Of a stretch of 60,778 bases of DNA, positions 43,670-53,064 are shown one piece after another. Within the stretch, counting starts at the first letter, position 1; each line of letters opens with the position of its first letter. The notes under the pieces are model-generated. The model worked only from the letters and a program-made list of their open reading frames with translations, was not told where the DNA came from and made no database searches. Made by a program: the position numbers and the translations under genes. Location: contig JAYFPY010000031.1 in assembly GCA_034927505.1 (NCBI GenBank), forward strand, positions 1 through 60,778, written 5' to 3'. This stretch comes from RUG100 sp034927505. Its GTDB lineage: Bacteria; Bacillota; Clostridia; Peptostreptococcales; Anaerovoracaceae.

Positions 43670-45463
43670 TCATTCTGCGCTTTTCTTGTTATCCTCAGCA
43701 AACCTGATTATCTTGTTGGAAGTATTCTTCACAAAATCATTTTTCCTGATTATTATCTTCTTTATCCTTTTGAAGAACGGCTGCACATCATTGATCCTGT
43801 CGATCTCCAGCCATACAGCTTTTTTGACAGCTTCATCAGAAGCTCCTTTTCCGTAAGCCTCTTTCACTTCGTCCGGATCCAGCCGTAGAGCCGCCACGAT
43901 CACAGTATCGGTCCCATCGGCAGTCTCTTCTGCAAATACCATAGACTCACTGATGACGTCTATCTCCGACAGATAGTATTCCAGCTCTTCCGGATATACG
44001 TTCTTGCCGTTCTTGGTTATGATCACATTCTTCTTTCTTCCCGTTATGATCGCGTATCCTTCATCGTCGATGTATCCCAGATCGCCGGTCTTGAACCAGC
44101 CGTCCTCTATGACCTGAGCTGTGGCCTCAGGCATATTATAGTAGCCCAGCATCACATTGCCGCCCCGCAGCCATATCTCGCCGATCCCTTCTTCGTTCTT
44201 ATCCATGATCTTCATTTCACATGCCGGGAACGGGTATCCTATGGATGTAGCCTTTGGCATAGTGTCCGGATTTAGGGCTCCCATCGGCGCACACTCAGTC
44301 AGCCCGTATCCCTGCAGAGCATTGATGCCAAAATCCTGTATACCTTCCAGTATTTCCGGACTGATGGCAGCGCCGCCGCTGATCATCATCCTCATCCGGC
44401 CGCCGAACACTTCGCGTATCTGCTTGAAGAAAATATTGCCCAGATCCATGTGCAGTTTTTTCGTGTGTCTGTTTATTCTGATCACCCGCTCCAGCAGTTT
44501 GTCTTTCCCCTGCTTTCGGATATTTTTCCACAACTTTCTGTACAGAGTCTCGAAGATCGCCGGCACTCCAAGGAACATGGTCGGCCTTGCCTCCGCCAGA
44601 TTCTTCGTAATGTATTTGAGGCCCTCGCAGTAAGCCACGGCTGCACCCTTGTACATAGGCATCAGAAATCCACTGGTGCATTCGTATGTATGATGGAGGG
44701 GCAGGACCGAAAAGAATATGTCCCAGTCGTTGACCTTCAACACCGTAGGCGACACCATCAGATCCACAGCAATATTCCTGTGGCTGAGCATGACTCCTTT
44801 GGATACTCCTGTCGTTCCCGAAGTAAATAGAAGAATGCTCATATCTTCTGCAAATATCTGTGCATCCAGATACCTTCTGTCTCCTCCGTCGATAAGCTGC
44901 TGTCCCTCTTCAAAAAGATGCTCCAGTTCCGTCTCCATTCGGATCAGTTTTTTTATGAGCGTCTCTCCGCTGTCCTTCATATCTGTAAAGATCTTTTCCA
45001 TCTTGCCGCCGTTATAGATGACGCAGCTGACTTCGGCCTGTACCACCAGCTGCTCCAGTTCCGATGGATTGAGTTCTTTGTCCAGCGGAACTACGATGCC
45101 CACGCCGCACAGTACTGCCAGATAAGAGATCGCCCACTCGGAACAGTTTGCACCTATGACTGCGATCCTCTTATCCTTAAAGCCCTCTTCGATGAGAGCC
45201 GTGCCCAGGGCATTTATCCTTCGCATCATTTCACGGTATGTGATCTCTTCGTAAGGCCCGTCGTGATCGTACTTCTGATAGAAAGCTGCATGATCCGCAA
45301 ACATTTCGGCACTGGTCTCTATCATGTGCTTGATGTCTGTTATGGGTCTGCTCTCTTTGTATTTTACTCCCGGCCTGGTGTCCGCGTTTATCCGTGCGAT
45401 AATGTCGTTTGCATATTCCATATCACCGGCTTTGATCTTCTTGTATTCTTCTATGCTCAGCAT
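43670..45463 (-). CDS. AMP-forming acyl-CoA synthetase, 597 aa
   Basis: Activates a carboxylic acid with ATP and CoA. The P-loop-like SILLFTSGTTGVSKGVMLSH and the later motifs GYGLTECAPMGAL and GWFKTGDLGYIDDEGY are those of the long-chain acyl-CoA synthetase branch of the ANL superfamily. The C-terminal lysine region is GRKKNVIITKNGKNVYPEEL. It overlaps the upstream homologous gene by 7 bases. Chain length or substrate cannot be told. Confidence 0.92.
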   Translation of the reverse strand: MLSIEEYKKIKAGDMEYANDIIARINADTRPGVKYKESRPITDIKHMIETSAEMFADHAAFYQKYDHDGPYEEITYREMMRRINALGTALIEEGFKDKRIAVIGANCSEWAISYLAVLCGVGIVVPLDKELNPSELEQLVVQAEVSCVIYNGGKMEKIFTDMKDSGETLIKKLIRMETELEHLFEEGQQLIDGGDRRYLDAQIFAEDMSILLFTSGTTGVSKGVMLSHRNIAVDLMVSPTVLKVNDWDIFFSVLPLHHTYECTSGFLMPMYKGAAVAYCEGLKYITKNLAEARPTMFLGVPAIFETLYRKLWKNIRKQGKDKLLERVIRINRHTKKLHMDLGNIFFKQIREVFGGRMRMMISGGAAISPEILEGIQDFGINALQGYGLTECAPMGALNPDTMPKATSIGYPFPACEMKIMDKNEEGIGEIWLRGGNVMLGYYNMPEATAQVIEDGWFKTGDLGYIDDEGYAIITGRKKNVIITKNGKNVYPEELEYYLSEIDVISESMVFAEETADGTDTVIVAALRLDPDEVKEAYGKGASDEAVKKAVWLEIDRINDVQPFFKRIKKIIIRKNDFVKNTSNKIIRFAEDNKKSAE

Positions 45464-47205
45464 TCTGTTCCCTCCCCTTCATCCATGTTCACAGGCGTAT
45501 ATCTCTTGATCTTTCTTGTTGTAGTCTTGCTGAATTCTTCCTTTCTGATGTCGAATCTCTTGACGTGTTTGTACAGCGGCATCAGTTCATTGATCTTATC
45601 GATCTCCTCTTTAAGGAACGATCTCAGTTCTTCATCATCAAGCTTGCCCACGGTCATTTCTATGCTGTGGAAATCCGGGAACACTTCAGCTTTGACAACG
45701 GTGTCGCCTGTCCGTTCATCTTCCACGCCGTGTACCAGCACCTCTTCGATGAAATCACTCTGGGACAGATAGAATTCCACCTCTTCAGGGAAGATGTTCT
45801 TTCCGTTCTTCGTAACGATCACATTTTTCTTCCTCCCGGAAACATACACATATCCCTCTTCATCTATATGTCCGTAGTCTCCGGTGTTCAGCCATCCGTC
45901 CTGCAGCACCTTATCTGTTTCTTCATCATTGTCATAATACCCTATCATCACAGAGGGCCCTTTGCAGTAGATCTCTCCCATGCCGCCTTCATCCGGATCG
46001 ACTATCCTGACCTGGGTGCCCGGCATTACAAAACCGACTGAATCCGCTTTGCTGCAGCGGTCTCTGTTCACCGCTATTATCGGTGCATTCTCCGTCATGC
46101 CGTATCCCTGTATCATCGGAAATCCCATGGCTTCAAAGTCCTCGATGACTCTCGGATCTATGGCTGCGCCTCCGGCAATGAACTGCTGTATGCCGTTGCC
46201 GGTCATCTCGTGTACCTGTTTGAAGATCTTCCGGATAAGCTTCTGGTTATTGTACAGTTTCAGTTTCTTGGATATTTCTATCATCTTCCTCAGCTTGCCG
46301 TACTGTCCGGTATTCTGAGCATTTTTCATTATCTTTTTATGTATGTTCTCGAATATCAGCGGCACTCCCAGCATTACGCTGGCATGGACCTCCGCCATAT
46401 TTTTCTGTATATATTTCAGGCCTTCGCATATGGCTATGCCTATCCCCTGATAGAGCCCTGTGAAAATGTGACAAGTCATCTCGTATGAATGGTGCATCGG
46501 CAGTACCGACAGACCGATATAATCTGTAACATCCACGTATTTGCTCATGTTGTACACATTGGCCGTCAGATTCCTGTGGCTGAGCATCACGCCCTTTGCC
46601 AGACCGGTGGTGCCTGAAGTAAACAAAAGCGAACACATAGCATCCGGATCTATATCAGCGTCCAGGAAACTCCTGTCGCCCTCCGACACTGCCTGCCTGC
46701 CGTCTTCTACTATCCGATCCCAAGAAAGCCTGCTGTCCGTATCGTCATCTGCATCCATGTCTATGATCGCTTCAACATGGTCGTTGAGCATTGGCAGCAC
46801 TTCATCTAGCACCTTTGTCATCTTCTTTGAATGCACCAGCGCTGATACTTCGGCTCTGTTGAGCAGGTTTGCTATCTCCTTCGGTTTCAATTCTCTGTCA
46901 ATAGGCGCCACTACGCCTGTGCCGTTGGTCGCAGCCAGATATGTGACTACCCATTTATAACTGTTCTCTCCAATGATGGCGATCTTTTTACCCTTCAATC
47001 CCATCTTTATAAATCCGGTGCCCAAAGCATCTATGTCGACATTGAACTGAGCATAACTGATCGGCCTGTATGGCTCGCTGTGGCTGTCTTTTACCAGAAA
47101 AGCCGGCTTGCTGCTGAAAAGCTCGCCGCTGCTTTTTACCATATCTCTCAGGTCTCTCAGGTCTCTCTTTTTGTAATAGCTGTCTTTGTATTTCTTATTG
47201 TTCAT
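45457..47205 (-). CDS. AMP-forming acyl-CoA synthetase, 582 aa
   Basis: A close relative of the gene that follows it. It has CSLLFTSGTTGLAKGVMLSH, QGYGMTENAPIIAVN, DGWLNTGDYGHIDEEGYVYV and GRKKNVIVTKNGKNIFPEEV. The tandem arrangement with overlap suggests duplication and divergence, with different acids as substrates or a heteromeric complex. GAGG lies 9 bases before the ATG, and the stop of the C_GCAxxG_C_C gene lies directly upstream. Confidence 0.92.
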   Translation of the reverse strand: MNNKKYKDSYYKKRDLRDLRDMVKSSGELFSSKPAFLVKDSHSEPYRPISYAQFNVDIDALGTGFIKMGLKGKKIAIIGENSYKWVVTYLAATNGTGVVAPIDRELKPKEIANLLNRAEVSALVHSKKMTKVLDEVLPMLNDHVEAIIDMDADDDTDSRLSWDRIVEDGRQAVSEGDRSFLDADIDPDAMCSLLFTSGTTGLAKGVMLSHRNLTANVYNMSKYVDVTDYIGLSVLPMHHSYEMTCHIFTGLYQGIGIAICEGLKYIQKNMAEVHASVMLGVPLIFENIHKKIMKNAQNTGQYGKLRKMIEISKKLKLYNNQKLIRKIFKQVHEMTGNGIQQFIAGGAAIDPRVIEDFEAMGFPMIQGYGMTENAPIIAVNRDRCSKADSVGFVMPGTQVRIVDPDEGGMGEIYCKGPSVMIGYYDNDEETDKVLQDGWLNTGDYGHIDEEGYVYVSGRKKNVIVTKNGKNIFPEEVEFYLSQSDFIEEVLVHGVEDERTGDTVVKAEVFPDFHSIEMTVGKLDDEELRSFLKEEIDKINELMPLYKHVKRFDIRKEEFSKTTTRKIKRYTPVNMDEGEGTEC

Positions 47206-47206
47206 T

Positions 47207-47614
47207 TCATTTATCCTCGTTCAAATACTCTTCTATTATAGCTGCCGCATCTTCCACGCATCCATCACAGCTGCGAAGCACTTTCTTAGTGTCTACGCCT
47301 TTTATTTCTCTGCATATGAGCGAACTGTTCTTTTCTTTGAATTTTTCACTCATTGCTTTTATGGCTTTGTACGTGGCTTTTTTCGTTGCAGGAGAATCAA
47401 TGTTTCCATCGCTCTCTTTGAGTCCGGCTATGACCGCCATCCCGCTTACTGCTCCGCAGGTCCCCATGGTGCCCATTCCAAAACCAAAGGCTTCCGTCAT
47501 TTTAAACAATTCTTCCTCGCTGATCCCCATATCATCAGCAAATGCACAAGCGACCGCCTGTGCACAGTTGTACCCCTTTTTATGATTTTCTAATGCTTTC
47601 TGCCTTTTGTCCAT
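47207..47614 (-). CDS. C_GCAxxG_C_C family protein, 135 aa
   Basis: A small Cys-rich protein of the C_GCAxxG_C_C family, seen as GYNCAQAVACAFADDMGISE, FGFGMGTMGTCGAVSGMAV and CDGCVEDAAAIIEEYL. Members may bind a metal cluster or act in redox work, without an established reaction. AAGGAG precedes the ATG by 9 bases. First gene of the unit with the two acyl-CoA synthetases. Confidence 0.88.
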   Translation of the reverse strand: MDKRQKALENHKKGYNCAQAVACAFADDMGISEEELFKMTEAFGFGMGTMGTCGAVSGMAVIAGLKESDGNIDSPATKKATYKAIKAMSEKFKEKNSSLICREIKGVDTKKVLRSCDGCVEDAAAIIEEYLNEDK

Positions 47615-47684
47615 AGTTGTTTTCTCCTTTGATCAAATTATATGGTATTATTATAGCATATATTTGTACCAACAAAAATAACTA

Positions 47685-47715
47685 TTGACCATGAGTTCAC
47701 TCCAGAGTGTATCAT
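47685..47715 (+). promoter_or_regulatory. MerR-type promoter of the alcohol dehydrogenase gene
   Basis: TTGACC (47685-47690) and TATCAT (47710-47715) are separated by 19 bases, the long spacer typical of MerR-activated promoters. The palindrome GAGTTCACTC lies between the boxes. The layout and many bases (GAGT..ctcCTCCAg-GTGTAT) match the promoter at 52992-53022. Confidence 0.8.
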
Positions 47716-47754
47716 GTCGCTATCAGGGAATAAACAAGAAAAGGAGAAATAAAA

Positions 47755-48927
47755 ATGAGCTATAATATGTATGTACCGACCAGATCTCTGTTCGGCCGCG
47801 GTATGCTGAACAAACTGCACAAACAGACTATGCCGGGGAAAAAAGCACTGCTGGTCATTTCAAACGGAAAATCGACTAAAAGCAACGGATATCTTGCAAG
47901 AACGGAGGAACAGCTGAAAAAAGCAGGCGTTGAAACGGCTCTCTTTGATAAGATACAGGCAAATCCTCTGAGATCCACTGTTATGGAAGGAGCCGCCGCT
48001 GCAAAATCAAACGGATGCGATTTTGTTGTCGCTCTGGGCGGAGGCAGTGTCATGGATGCCGGAAAGATCATTGCCATGATGGCTACTAATCCGGGAGACC
48101 TTTGGGACTACGTCAATGGAGGGACCGGTAAAAAACAGCCCCTCAAAAACCATCCTCTGCCTGTGGTCTGCATCACGACAACTGCCGGCACCGGCAGTGA
48201 AGTGGATCAATGGGGCGTTATAACAAATGAAGAGACCAACGAAAAAATAGGATGCGGCGGATTCGATCCTCTTTTTCCTGTTTTTTCGATCATCGATCCG
48301 GAACTGATGACGTCTGTTCCGCCTAAATTTACGGCTTATCAGGGATTCGACGCACTGTTCCACAGCACGGAATGCTACATTTCGAAAATGTCGAATCAGA
48401 TGGGCGACATGTACGCTCTGACGGCCATTGAAAATATTGCCGCAAATCTGCCGGCTGCAGTAAAGAACGGCAACGACATCGATGCAAGAGAGCATATAGC
48501 TTTCGGCAATACTCTTTCCGGAGCTGTAATGACGCTGAGCGCCTGCACCAGCGAGCATTCCATGGAACATGCAATGTCGGCTTATCATCAGGATCTGCCT
48601 CACGGCGCCGGATTGATCATGATCTCCCAAGCTTACTATCAGTACTTCATCGATGCCCATGCCTGCGACGAAAAATTTATCAGGATGGCAAAAGCCATGG
48701 GCATGACCGTTGCAAAGGAGCCTGCCGATTTCATTACTGCACTGAAACAGCTGCAGTCCGACTGTGGCGTAGACAGTCTGAAAATGTCAGACTACGGCAT
48801 CAAAAAAACGGACTTCGATACTATCGCAAAGAACGCCAGGGAGACCATGGGCGGCCTGTTCTTCTGCGATCCTGTTGAAATGCCTCATGAAGACTGTGTC
48901 GGGATCTATGAGAAAGCTTACAAATAA
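47755..48927 (+). CDS. iron-containing alcohol dehydrogenase, 390 aa
   Basis: A group III (iron-type) alcohol dehydrogenase. NAD(P) binding is shown by ALGGGSVMDAGKIIA and TTAGTGSEVDQWGVIT. The metal site includes ACTSEHSMEHAMSAYHQDLP HG with the His ligands (the string is split here for length). It would interconvert an alcohol and aldehyde, perhaps detoxifying aldehydes. AAGGAG precedes the ATG by 7 bases. A MerR-type promoter suggests induction by a reactive compound. Confidence 0.93.
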   Translation: MSYNMYVPTRSLFGRGMLNKLHKQTMPGKKALLVISNGKSTKSNGYLARTEEQLKKAGVETALFDKIQANPLRSTVMEGAAAAKSNGCDFVVALGGGSVMDAGKIIAMMATNPGDLWDYVNGGTGKKQPLKNHPLPVVCITTTAGTGSEVDQWGVITNEETNEKIGCGGFDPLFPVFSIIDPELMTSVPPKFTAYQGFDALFHSTECYISKMSNQMGDMYALTAIENIAANLPAAVKNGNDIDAREHIAFGNTLSGAVMTLSACTSEHSMEHAMSAYHQDLPHGAGLIMISQAYYQYFIDAHACDEKFIRMAKAMGMTVAKEPADFITALKQLQSDCGVDSLKMSDYGIKKTDFDTIAKNARETMGGLFFCDPVEMPHEDCVGIYEKAYK

Positions 48928-48975
48928 TATATTCTGATTTATCAAACTTTTCCTATATGACAGCTTTGTAATATA

Positions 48976-49030
48976 AAATCCTCCATTAAGGATTATACTG
49001 GAAGGGGGTAGCAGTAATGGAGGATTTTTT
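48976..49030 (+). terminator. terminator of the alcohol dehydrogenase gene
   Basis: AAATCCTCCATTA (48976-48988) pairs perfectly with TAATGGAGGATTT (49015-49027), followed by TTTTTT. The loop of 26 bases is long for a terminator. Confidence 0.8.
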
Positions 49031-49116
49031 GTGCGCCAAGTTTATGGTTTTTTTATAAATATGTATAAGATTTGTTATTCTTCTTTTCTATTATTACCAT
49101 ATGAAAGGAGAGCAGC

Positions 49117-51633
49117 ATGAGTCCTGTAAAAATCGATGAGAAGAAATATCTATGGCATTACTGCTGTTTTATTGCAATTCTTGCCGTTATAGTACTGCTG
49201 CTGACCCACGGCGGGCATCAATACGGATCGATCCTGGACTGGCCGGCCCAGCACTACGAGATCCCTGACTATTTCAGAAAACTGTTCTACAGCACAGGCG
49301 ACCTCTTCCCGGATTTCGACTTTAACACCGGAGCCGGACAGAATATTTATTATATTTCATACTACGGACTGCTGAGTCCTGTAGTTTTGTTTTCATATCT
49401 TCTTCCTTTCATTTCAATGAAGGCTTATCTGACAGGCGCAGCCCTTGCCGCGGTCATCGTTTCTACGATCCTGATGTACAGGTGGCTTCGCAGAAAATAC
49501 AGTATGAACATCGCATTCATCTGCGCGCTCCTGTTCGAACTCGCATCTCCGATCACCTTTCACAGCCACAGACACATAATGTTCATCCTGTATCTGCCTT
49601 TTCTGATACTGGCTCTTGAAGGAGTTGAAAAATATATCGGCGAGGGTCGAAAGCTGCAGTTCATACTGTGCACTTTTCTCACGCTGATGAGCAACTTTTT
49701 CTTTGCCTTCAGCGCTGTCGCGGCAATAACTGTATACGGCGTGTTTTTCAAACTTCATGAGAGCGTGAAATTCGATCTGAAAGATTTTCTGAAGACCGCT
49801 GCCGGATTTGCAGGGAACATCGTCATATCAGTCATGATGTCGGCGGTCCTCTTACTGCCGACTTTATATATACTCATATATGGCCGGGATGCTACCGCCG
49901 ACGTACCGGGAATAAAAGAGCTTTTTATTCCGTCGTTCCAAAACGTGAGCCTGCTGTATGGTCCTGTATCCATGGGGCTTACTGCCGTGTTCATTATATC
50001 GATTGTCTACGGCATCATATCCGGTAAAAAACATTTACAGTTCCTGGGGATCATCTTTGCCCTGTTTGCCCTGTTCGGTGCATTCACATACGCGCTCAAC
50101 GGAGGCATGTATATAGAAGGGAAAATACTGATACCATTCATCCCTGTCGCCATCATCCTCATCGGACGATTCCTGACCGCCACTGCTGAAAAGGAATATG
50201 ATTTTCGTATTCTTCTTGTCGCAGCCGTCGCAGTCAATATTCTGCTGCTGCTGACATGGCAGGGAGATTACCGTCAATATTATATTATCGATCTCTGCAC
50301 CACAATGATCCTGCTGGCCGTCTGCTATTACAGCTGCGCCAGGCAAGCCGTTCTCTACGGTCTTCTTGCAGCTGCCTGCGCCGCATGTGTCTGCACCAAC
50401 CTGTACGATACCCTAATGCCTGTGGATCACACTCTGGATTCGGAAGTAAGATCGGAAACCAGACTGGTGCAGTATGCTCAGGAAAACGATCCCGATATGT
50501 GGCGCACGGGCAGCAACATAGACAAGGCCGATAATATGAATCATGTCTTCAATACCGATTACCTTTCCACGACAATATATTCCTCCCTGTGCAATCCGGA
50601 ATATAAAAACTACTATCTCAACGGCTCGGGGAATGAAATACGATTCAGAAATTCAGCCATGCTGTATCACAGCAGCAACATCCTTTTCAATCTTGAAATG
50701 GGAGAAAAATACACACTGGCAAGAGTCGATGACCCGCCTGAAGGATATGCGTTGTACAAGAAAGACGGCAATGTGGGTCTGTACAAAAACGATGACGCTC
50801 TGCCCATCGGCTATGTCGATCCTGACGGCAGGCAAGGTCATTTAAGATGGCGATCCATGGATATCAGCCGGATATATGACTTTGGCGACGGGATAAAGGC
50901 TTCCGCAATCACTTCGTCAATGGGCGCCAGAAAATATTTTCTGAAAGTAGACAGCACCAAAGACGGCTCCCTTCGCAGTGTTCCCCTGAAGATAGGGTAC
51001 TCTGCGAAAGACAGGATAATCCATCTGACAGTCAATGTAGACAACAGCAATTATAAAAAAGCCGGCAGCCGGGACAGTCTGATTTCAAATAAGAAAGAAG
51101 ATGTTCGCATATCAGTCAACGACATCGACAACAAGCTGTCATCTCCCAACTGGAAGTACAACAATAAAAACAACAGTTTTTCATATGTCGTGTTCATACC
51201 TGCCGGCTACAGCAAACTGGACATCGGTTTTTCCCCTGGCAAATACACGGTATCGGATTTCAAAGCGGATTACACATACTACGATTCTGCGGCGTCGCAG
51301 AAGGATAACGTTTACCCCCTTCATATCGATCCCGGGGAAACAGAGGGCGACGATATATACGGCAGGGTCGATGCCAAAAGATCGGGAGACATGATGCTGT
51401 CCATTCCTTATGATGAAGGGTTCATCATAAAAGTGGACGATAATAAAGTACAGTACAAAAAGACCTCCAGAGGCTTCATCACATTCCCGGTAAAGAGCGG
51501 GGATCACAAGATACACATCACATTCGAAGCTCCAATGAAAAAAGCAGCTATGGGCATATCCGTTGCGGGTATCCTTCTGATGCTGCTCACTGCTTCATGG
51601 CGGCCTGTAAAAGAAAGGAGGCAGCGGATATGA
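49117..51633 (+). CDS. YfhO-family GT-C membrane glycosyltransferase, 838 aa
   Basis: A large membrane protein with about a dozen helices in the first 430 residues followed by an extracytoplasmic C-terminal half and a last helix near the end. Family marks are an acidic loop ILDWPAQHYEIPDYFRK and GNEIRFRNSAMLYHSS. In Firmicutes YfhO-type proteins move a sugar from undecaprenyl phosphate onto lipoteichoic or other wall polymers outside the cell. The next two genes complete the known three-part system. AAGGAG lies 6 bases before the ATG, and its stop overlaps the next start (ATGA). Confidence 0.85.
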   Translation: MSPVKIDEKKYLWHYCCFIAILAVIVLLLTHGGHQYGSILDWPAQHYEIPDYFRKLFYSTGDLFPDFDFNTGAGQNIYYISYYGLLSPVVLFSYLLPFISMKAYLTGAALAAVIVSTILMYRWLRRKYSMNIAFICALLFELASPITFHSHRHIMFILYLPFLILALEGVEKYIGEGRKLQFILCTFLTLMSNFFFAFSAVAAITVYGVFFKLHESVKFDLKDFLKTAAGFAGNIVISVMMSAVLLLPTLYILIYGRDATADVPGIKELFIPSFQNVSLLYGPVSMGLTAVFIISIVYGIISGKKHLQFLGIIFALFALFGAFTYALNGGMYIEGKILIPFIPVAIILIGRFLTATAEKEYDFRILLVAAVAVNILLLLTWQGDYRQYYIIDLCTTMILLAVCYYSCARQAVLYGLLAAACAACVCTNLYDTLMPVDHTLDSEVRSETRLVQYAQENDPDMWRTGSNIDKADNMNHVFNTDYLSTTIYSSLCNPEYKNYYLNGSGNEIRFRNSAMLYHSSNILFNLEMGEKYTLARVDDPPEGYALYKKDGNVGLYKNDDALPIGYVDPDGRQGHLRWRSMDISRIYDFGDGIKASAITSSMGARKYFLKVDSTKDGSLRSVPLKIGYSAKDRIIHLTVNVDNSNYKKAGSRDSLISNKKEDVRISVNDIDNKLSSPNWKYNNKNNSFSYVVFIPAGYSKLDIGFSPGKYTVSDFKADYTYYDSAASQKDNVYPLHIDPGETEGDDIYGRVDAKRSGDMMLSIPYDEGFIIKVDDNKVQYKKTSRGFITFPVKSGDHKIHITFEAPMKKAAMGISVAGILLMLLTASWRPVKERRQRI

Positions 51634-52589
51634 AAACCATTTCACTGACAGTCCCCTGCTTTAACGAAGAAGAAAGCATAGATGCATTTTATGATGCTGT
51701 AAAAGAAACATTCTCTGATCTTTCCGGGTATGCTCCCGAACTGATTTTTATAAACGACGGCAGTTCAGACGGCACTGTGTCAAAACTGAAATCCATCGCT
51801 GCACGGAATGAGTATCCGATAAAACTGATCTCTTTCTCTCGCAACTTTGGGAAGGAAGCCGCAATGCTGGCCGGGTTCAGACATGTGACCGGAGATTTCG
51901 CCGTTACCATCGATGCCGATATGCAACAGCCGCCGGCTCTCATAAAAGACATGCTCCATGTCTTCGAGAAAGAACCGGATTACGATTCGGTTGTTTACTA
52001 TCAGGAAAAAAGAAAAGAATCCAAACTGATGGGTTTCATAAAAAAGAAATTCTACAGCATCATCAACAGCATTTCAGAAGTCGAATTCGTGGCCGGGGCC
52101 AGCGACTTTCGTATGTTCAGGAAAAACGTGGTGGACGCTATCCTGGAGCTTCCCGAGGCCAGCCGTTTTTCAAAGGGCATATTCTCATGGGTGGGCTTCA
52201 ACAAAAAGTTCCTGCCTTATACTCCGGACGAAAGAGTCGGCGGCGCCAGCAAGTGGAATTTCAGAAAACTGATGAAGTATGCGATCTCGGGCATTACTTC
52301 TTTTTCTGTCATGCCTCTGAAGATCGCTTCATACATTGGCTCTGTCATATCACTGCTGTCGTTCATTTATCTGATCGTCATACTGCTGCAGAAACTGATC
52401 TTTGATATCGCTGTTCCCGGATTTCCGACGATCATATGCACGGTCCTTTTCCTGGGCGGCCTCCAGCTTCTGTTCATGGGGATACTGGGCGAATACCTGT
52501 CCAAAACGTTTATAGAATCCAAACACAGACCGTCATATATCATTCGCGAATATATCGACACCCGAAAGGATCCCGGCCATGATAGATAA
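51630..52589 (+). CDS. CsbB-like undecaprenyl-phosphate glycosyltransferase (GT2), 319 aa
   Basis: A GT2 enzyme with two C-terminal membrane helices that makes lipid-linked sugar on the inner face of the membrane. It has VPCFNEEESIDAFYDAV, the donor-binding FINDGSSDGT, the DxD-type TIDADMQQPP and the acceptor motif DERVGGASKWNF. The ATG at 51630 overlaps the YfhO stop codon and has AGGAGG 8 bases upstream. Likely sugar is GlcNAc or a hexose. That choice is not readable from sequence. Confidence 0.9.
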   Translation: MKTISLTVPCFNEEESIDAFYDAVKETFSDLSGYAPELIFINDGSSDGTVSKLKSIAARNEYPIKLISFSRNFGKEAAMLAGFRHVTGDFAVTIDADMQQPPALIKDMLHVFEKEPDYDSVVYYQEKRKESKLMGFIKKKFYSIINSISEVEFVAGASDFRMFRKNVVDAILELPEASRFSKGIFSWVGFNKKFLPYTPDERVGGASKWNFRKLMKYAISGITSFSVMPLKIASYIGSVISLLSFIYLIVILLQKLIFDIAVPGFPTIICTVLFLGGLQLLFMGILGEYLSKTFIESKHRPSYIIREYIDTRKDPGHDR

Positions 52590-52995
52590 ATTCTTCAAAC
52601 TGTATAAAAAATACCGCGAGCTGATAACTTATGTCATCACCGGAGGCTTTACCACTCTGGTATATTTTATTGCTTATGCCATATGCAAATTTTTCGGTGC
52701 CCACTACGAGGTAAGCACATGCATAGCCTGGATCGCTGCAGTCCTCTTTGCGTTCATCACAAACAAGATCGTTGTATTCCGCATGACCAACAAGAAGGGC
52801 ACCCTGGCAGAATTTCTCAAATTCGTGTCGGCCCGCCTGGCCACTCTGGGAATCGACATGCTGTTCACCTTCCTTCTCATCTCAGTTATGAGTCTTAATG
52901 AATGGCTGTCAAAAGTCCTGGTCCAAGTAATAATAATGATATTGAACTATGTATTCAGCAAGGTCTTTGTTTTCAGAAAGAAACAAACTCCTTGA
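52579..52995 (+). CDS. GtrA/GtcA-family flippase, 138 aa
   Basis: A four-helix membrane protein of the GtrA family: YVITGGFTTLVYFIAYAICK, VSTCIAWIAAVLFAFITNKI and the conserved VFRM...FLKFVSARL. It is proposed to flip undecaprenyl-phosphate sugar to the outer face, where the YfhO protein uses it. It overlaps the GT2 gene by 11 bases. Last gene of the operon. Confidence 0.88.
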   Translation: MIDKFFKLYKKYRELITYVITGGFTTLVYFIAYAICKFFGAHYEVSTCIAWIAAVLFAFITNKIVVFRMTNKKGTLAEFLKFVSARLATLGIDMLFTFLLISVMSLNEWLSKVLVQVIIMILNYVFSKVFVFRKKQTP

Positions 52996-53022
52996 CTTGG
53001 AGTCCGCTCCAGGGTGTATAGT
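52992..53022 (+). promoter_or_regulatory. MerR-type promoter of the aldo/keto reductase gene
   Basis: TTGACT (52992-52997) and TATAGT (53017-53022) have a 19-base spacer containing the palindrome TGGAGTCCGCTCCA. This is the standard MerR/AdhR-like design and matches the alcohol dehydrogenase promoter at 47685-47715. It overlaps the last codons of the flippase gene. Confidence 0.88.
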
Positions 53023-53064
53023 AATGATACAAACAATGAAAATGAACACGAAAGGACACGATAT

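Noticed and set aside
44918..45772. 284-codon open frame on the plus strand
   Set aside because: Opposite the two acyl-CoA synthetase genes, both unmistakable.
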